Below, piece by piece: positions 24,694-26,768 of a stretch of DNA of 26,768 bases. The stretch is from positions 1 through 26,768 of the forward strand of contig CAZBAO010000008.1 of NCBI GenBank assembly GCA_964490085.1, in the 5' to 3' direction. The stretch is from RGIG3009 sp964490085. Its GTDB lineage: Bacteria > Bacillota > Clostridia > Oscillospirales > Acutalibacteraceae. The position numbers were made by a program, and so were the translations under genes. Every line of letters starts with the position of its first letter. The first letter of the stretch is position 1. The notes below the pieces were generated by a model. The model did no database searches. It had not been told where the DNA came from and saw nothing but the letters and a program-made list of their open reading frames with translations.

Positions 24694-25644
24694 TCACCTT
24701 AACACCACGTTCTGCGGCGTACCGTTCAAATACGCCTGTAAGTTATCACACACGATACCGAGCAGCCGTTCGCGCGTCACAAGCGGCGCCCACGCCACGT
24801 GCGGTGTGATAAGACAATTCGGCGCACCGAGCAACGGACAATCCGCCGCCATCGGCTCCCTCTCTAATACGTCCACTGCCGCGCCGCCGAGTTTCCCCGA
24901 TTCCAGCGCCGCACGAAGTGCCGCTTCGTCCACGATCGGTCCGCGCGCCGTGTTAATGAGCCACGCGCCGTCCTTCATGCGGGCAAACGCTTCCCCGTTA
25001 AACATTTTGCGCGTTTGATCGGTCAGCGGACAATGCACCGATATCACGTCGGATTCTGTCAGCAATTCCTCAAACGTCACAAACCGCACGTCCTCCGCCT
25101 TCCGTGGGGTGCGGGTGTAACACAGCACCGTCATACCGAACGCTTTGGCAATACGGATCACCGCCTTAGCGATACTGCCGTACCCGATCACACCGATGGT
25201 CTTCCCGCACAATTCCGTGGTCGGATACCGAAACGGCGAAAACACGTCGCTGCGCACCCAGTCGCCCGCCTGCACCATACTGTTATAATCGGCAACACGG
25301 CTTGCGAGTTCCAAGATCAGCGCAAACGTATGCTGCGCCACCGCATCGGTGGAATAACTGCCCGCGTTGCACACTGTGATGCCCCGCGCCCTCGCCGCGT
25401 CTATATCAATATTATTATAGCCCGTTGCGAACAGACCGATGTATGTGAGCCTCGGTGCCGCCGCGATCACCTCGGCAGTCATCAGTGCCTTGTTACACAG
25501 CACCACGTCTGCATCGGCAATGCGTTCGATCAGTTGGTCGTTATCCGTCAGCGGATAAAACGTCACCTCGCCGATCGACGTCAACCGTTTTTCATCCAGA
25601 TCACCGATGGACACCGTTTTCCAATCGGGTATTACAATTTTCAT
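24694..25644 (-). CDS. D-2-hydroxyacid dehydrogenase (glycerate dehydrogenase/hydroxypyruvate reductase-like)
   Basis: Catalyses NAD(P)-dependent interconversion of a 2-oxoacid and its D-2-hydroxyacid in the cytoplasm; the exact acid is uncertain. The 316 residues have FATGYNNID, the dinucleotide fold GVIGYGSIAKAV (about 151-162), and the catalytic set R234 (NTARGPIVDE), E263 (EREP) and H282 (ITPHVAWAP). HVAWAP with a following RERLL favours the glycerate dehydrogenase subgroup. The ATG at 25642-25644 is preferred to a GTG three codons earlier because GGTGAT lies at suitable spacing. It has its own promoter and precedes the aldo/keto reductase gene. Confidence 0.9.
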   Translation of the reverse strand: MKIVIPDWKTVSIGDLDEKRLTSIGEVTFYPLTDNDQLIERIADADVVLCNKALMTAEVIAAAPRLTYIGLFATGYNNIDIDAARARGITVCNAGSYSTDAVAQHTFALILELASRVADYNSMVQAGDWVRSDVFSPFRYPTTELCGKTIGVIGYGSIAKAVIRIAKAFGMTVLCYTRTPRKAEDVRFVTFEELLTESDVISVHCPLTDQTRKMFNGEAFARMKDGAWLINTARGPIVDEAALRAALESGKLGGAAVDVLEREPMAADCPLLGAPNCLITPHVAWAPLVTRERLLGIVCDNLQAYLNGTPQNVVLR

Positions 25645-25661
25645 AACTATCACCAGTAATT

Positions 25662-25690
25662 AGTTTACCATAAGGGCGCCAAACTTGCAA
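25662..25690 (-). promoter_or_regulatory. Promoter of the D-2-hydroxyacid dehydrogenase gene
   Basis: The minus strand reads TTGCAA (25685-25690), 17 bases, TAAACT (25662-25667). Transcription would start roughly 10 bases before the start codon, a short leader, so the call is tentative. Confidence 0.6.
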
Positions 25691-26255
25691 TGGTTTTCGC
25701 CGCGTTTTCCGCCCGTATTGCCTCAACTTTCTTTCACCATATACACCTACAAAGCATGACCATCAGGGTGCGCAACAAACGCAAAAAAGGTTACAATCCA
25801 CCGTTGTCGGGTGTATATGGCAAAAATTTATCTGCTTAAGGAGGCAGATTGCGATGTTTTTGAAGTTTGAAGACCTCACCCTCGAACAAAAAATCGGTAT
25901 GGTGCTGTGTGCCAGAAGATGTCGGGATGAAGATATTGATTTCATTTTAAAACTGGTAAAAAAACACGCGCTCGGCAGTCTTCAGGCACCGTTCTGGAAA
26001 CCGGAGGTCGCCAAACTCGTCAAAGAAACGGCGGATTATCCCATTCTCATCGTCAACGATACCGAACGGGGATACCCCACCTCCAAGCTGCCGAAAATCC
26101 CTTTGGTCTCCCTTGCCGCCACCGGCAAAAAAGAGTATTTTCAAGCCTTCGCGAAGGCAGTTGTGCGGGACGCACAGGCAGACAATTGTAACGGCACCTG
26201 GGGACCTGTCATTGATATTCTGCACCAGGACGGTCCCATCTCGGTTCCGCGCAAG

Positions 26256-26372
26256 CGCGAAAGTTCATTCGCTCCGTTATTCCTCCTCTCCCCAAAAAGC
26301 AGGCTTTTGGGGGACCCCGAATTTTGCCTCGCTGTATCTCGCATCGCGAGCGCTCGGCAACGCGCCCACCGA
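26256..26372. repeat. Hairpin-rich non-coding segment, possible dispersed repeat
   Basis: The sequence just after the GH3 break contains a strong hairpin at 26290-26312 (CCCCAAAA.AGC against GCTTTTGGGG) and a second inverted pair CCGACT/AGTCGG (26369-26374 with 26386-26391). Its base use differs from the GH3 gene. No coding frame here resembles a protein. A dispersed intergenic repeat is my best guess; this needs a self-comparison of the genome. Confidence 0.4.
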
Positions 26373-26768
26373 CTTCGCCACGCCCAGTCGGTAAAGTGCT
26401 TGGCGTTTAGCCAAGCAGTCCGAGGTTCGAGCCCCGCGAAAAATATAAAAAAGCGCGGTATGCCATACGGCATACCGCGCTTTTTGGTAAGCCTTTACCT
26501 TTGGAATACGAACGCCCTGTTGTAATCCGGCGTCAATTTCCTTAATGGTAATAGTGCGTTTATCTCCCGAATAATTAAAGGTTAAAACAAGCTTATCATC
26601 ATATACAAAAACCGAATTGATGAAGGTCTTTATAAGCCGCTTTTGGCTTTCAAGGTCGGTATAGTCCATTTTGGTAAACTGATACAGAAAATCTAAAATA
26701 TCCTCTTTTTTTAGACTCAGATCTTCTTTCAGTTTTGCCGCAGTCAAAGCGGATTTTAGTTCTGCCTT
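26277..26768 (-). CDS. Serine recombinase, C-terminal end (partial at right edge)
   Basis: The open frame enters from the right edge and shows the coiled-coil and terminal beta region of recombinases of the TnpX/resolvase family: KKEDILDFLYQFTKMDYTDL, KRLIKTFINSVFVYDDKLVL and TFNYSGDKRTITI. No catalytic domain is inside the window. The recombinase-like part ends near 26490. After that the frame runs antisense through a terminator hairpin and a tRNA-like segment (residues such as ARTSDCLAKRQALYRLGVAK, typical of antisense tRNA reading) down to 26277. The original stop is therefore probably lost, or the tail is non-native. It is distinct from the recombinase at 20679-22187. Confidence 0.75.
   Translation of the reverse strand, partial: KAELKSALTAAKLKEDLSLKKEDILDFLYQFTKMDYTDLESQKRLIKTFINSVFVYDDKLVLTFNYSGDKRTITIKEIDAGLQQGVRIPKVKAYQKARYAVWHTALFYIFRGARTSDCLAKRQALYRLGVAKSVGALPSARDARYSEAKFGVPQKPAFWGEEE
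26373..26445 (+). pseudogene. Degenerate tRNA-like sequence (possible tRNA relic)
   Basis: On the plus strand a D-loop-like AGTCGGTA (26386-26393), a perfect 5-bp anticodon-type stem CTTGG/CCAAG with the 7-base loop CGTTTAG (26399-26415), and a T-loop-like GGTTCGAGCC (26424-26433) occur at tRNA spacing, followed by a terminator. The acceptor stem does not pair, the D and T stems are mostly mismatched, and position 33 is G instead of U. It cannot be a working tRNA. If real, the anticodon position would read TTT. A chance hairpin cluster remains possible. Confidence 0.35.
26451..26482. terminator. Bidirectional terminator hairpin
   Basis: A 14-bp perfect stem (AAGCGCGGTATGCC at 26451-26464 against 26469-26482) with a 4-base loop. 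It has T residues after it on the plus strand and an A/T-rich run after it on the minus strand. It lies between the tRNA-like sequence and the recombinase 3' end, inside an open frame on each strand, which itself suggests those frames are artefactual here. Confidence 0.88.

Larger units (their letters stand above)
25854..26525 (+). pseudogene. Glycoside hydrolase family 3, N-terminal fragment (truncated)
   Basis: The first 134 residues match the N-terminal GH3 domain seen in beta-glucosidases and beta-N-acetylhexosaminidases: LTLEQKIGMVLCARR, IVNDTERGYP, IPLVSLAATGKKEYFQAFAKAV and TWGPVIDILHQDGPISVPR. Normal members continue for hundreds of residues with the catalytic Asp region, which is missing. 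From about 26256 the frame runs into a hairpin-rich, tRNA-like segment and becomes nonsense until a stop at 26523-26525. AAGGAGG lies nine bases before the ATG, so the 5' end is intact. The gene was probably cut by a recombination or insertion event, or this is an assembly join. The substrate cannot be predicted. Confidence 0.72.

Noticed and set aside
25763..25945. Short minus-strand frame before the GH3 fragment
   Set aside because: It overlaps the GH3 start and ribosome binding site, and has no supporting motif or ribosome binding site of its own.
1..26768. CRISPR array or rRNA operon
   Set aside because: No regularly spaced repeats and no rRNA-like sequence were seen on either strand.

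Overview
The window looks like chromosomal DNA from a GC-rich low-G+C-lineage Firmicute, most likely a gut clostridium of the Oscillospirales/Ruminococcaceae type. The reasons are the T-box leader on alaS, a PyrR-type attenuator before pyrC, TrkA/TrkH, ThyX in place of ThyA, mltG next to a U32 peptidase-like gene, a DUF2156 protein, and strong AGGAGG ribosome binding sites with consensus TTGACA/TATAAT promoters. The taxon is inferred from gene content, not from a marker search.

Layout. (1) 1-1755, minus strand: a pyrimidine operon with a consensus promoter, a PyrR-type attenuation leader, pyrC, and the 5' end of carB running off the left edge. (2) 1766-8761, minus: alaS with its own promoter and an alanine T-box leader, followed by hinT, a DEDDh exonuclease, trkA and trkH, closed by a terminator. 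(3) 8758-17320, minus: a tightly packed run starting from a promoter at 17292-17320. It reads thyX, tmk, DUF2156, GNAT, DJ-1/PfpI, 5-formyl-THF cyclo-ligase, mltG, U32 (TrhP-like) and a class B penicillin-binding protein. Several of these genes overlap or touch, so they are probably co-transcribed; dTMP synthesis, folate and cell-wall functions are mixed. (4) 17373-18165, plus: a TVP38/VTT membrane protein, divergent from thyX, ending in a two-way terminator. (5) 18170-20544, minus: a B12-binding radical SAM protein fused in one frame to a HAD phosphatase.

(6) About 20545-22735 is an accessory island, visibly AT-richer than its flanks. It holds a large serine recombinase with a TTG start, a 55-residue ORF directly upstream of it, a strong inverted repeat, and a C-terminal remnant of a tyrosine integrase. 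(7) 22717-25690 holds a histidine phosphatase (plus), then an aldo/keto reductase with two 4Fe-4S motifs and a D-2-hydroxyacid dehydrogenase (both minus). (8) 25854-26768 is a broken region. A glycoside hydrolase family 3 gene stops matching its family after about 134 residues and runs into a hairpin-rich segment with a degenerate tRNA-like sequence and a two-way terminator. The 3' end of a second serine recombinase enters this segment from the right edge.

The window is mostly housekeeping. The parts most worth a second look are the radical SAM-HAD fusion, the serine recombinase island with its small partner ORF, the scarred GH3/tRNA-like/recombinase junction, and the two RNA leaders. I did not find a clear new defence or biosynthetic system.
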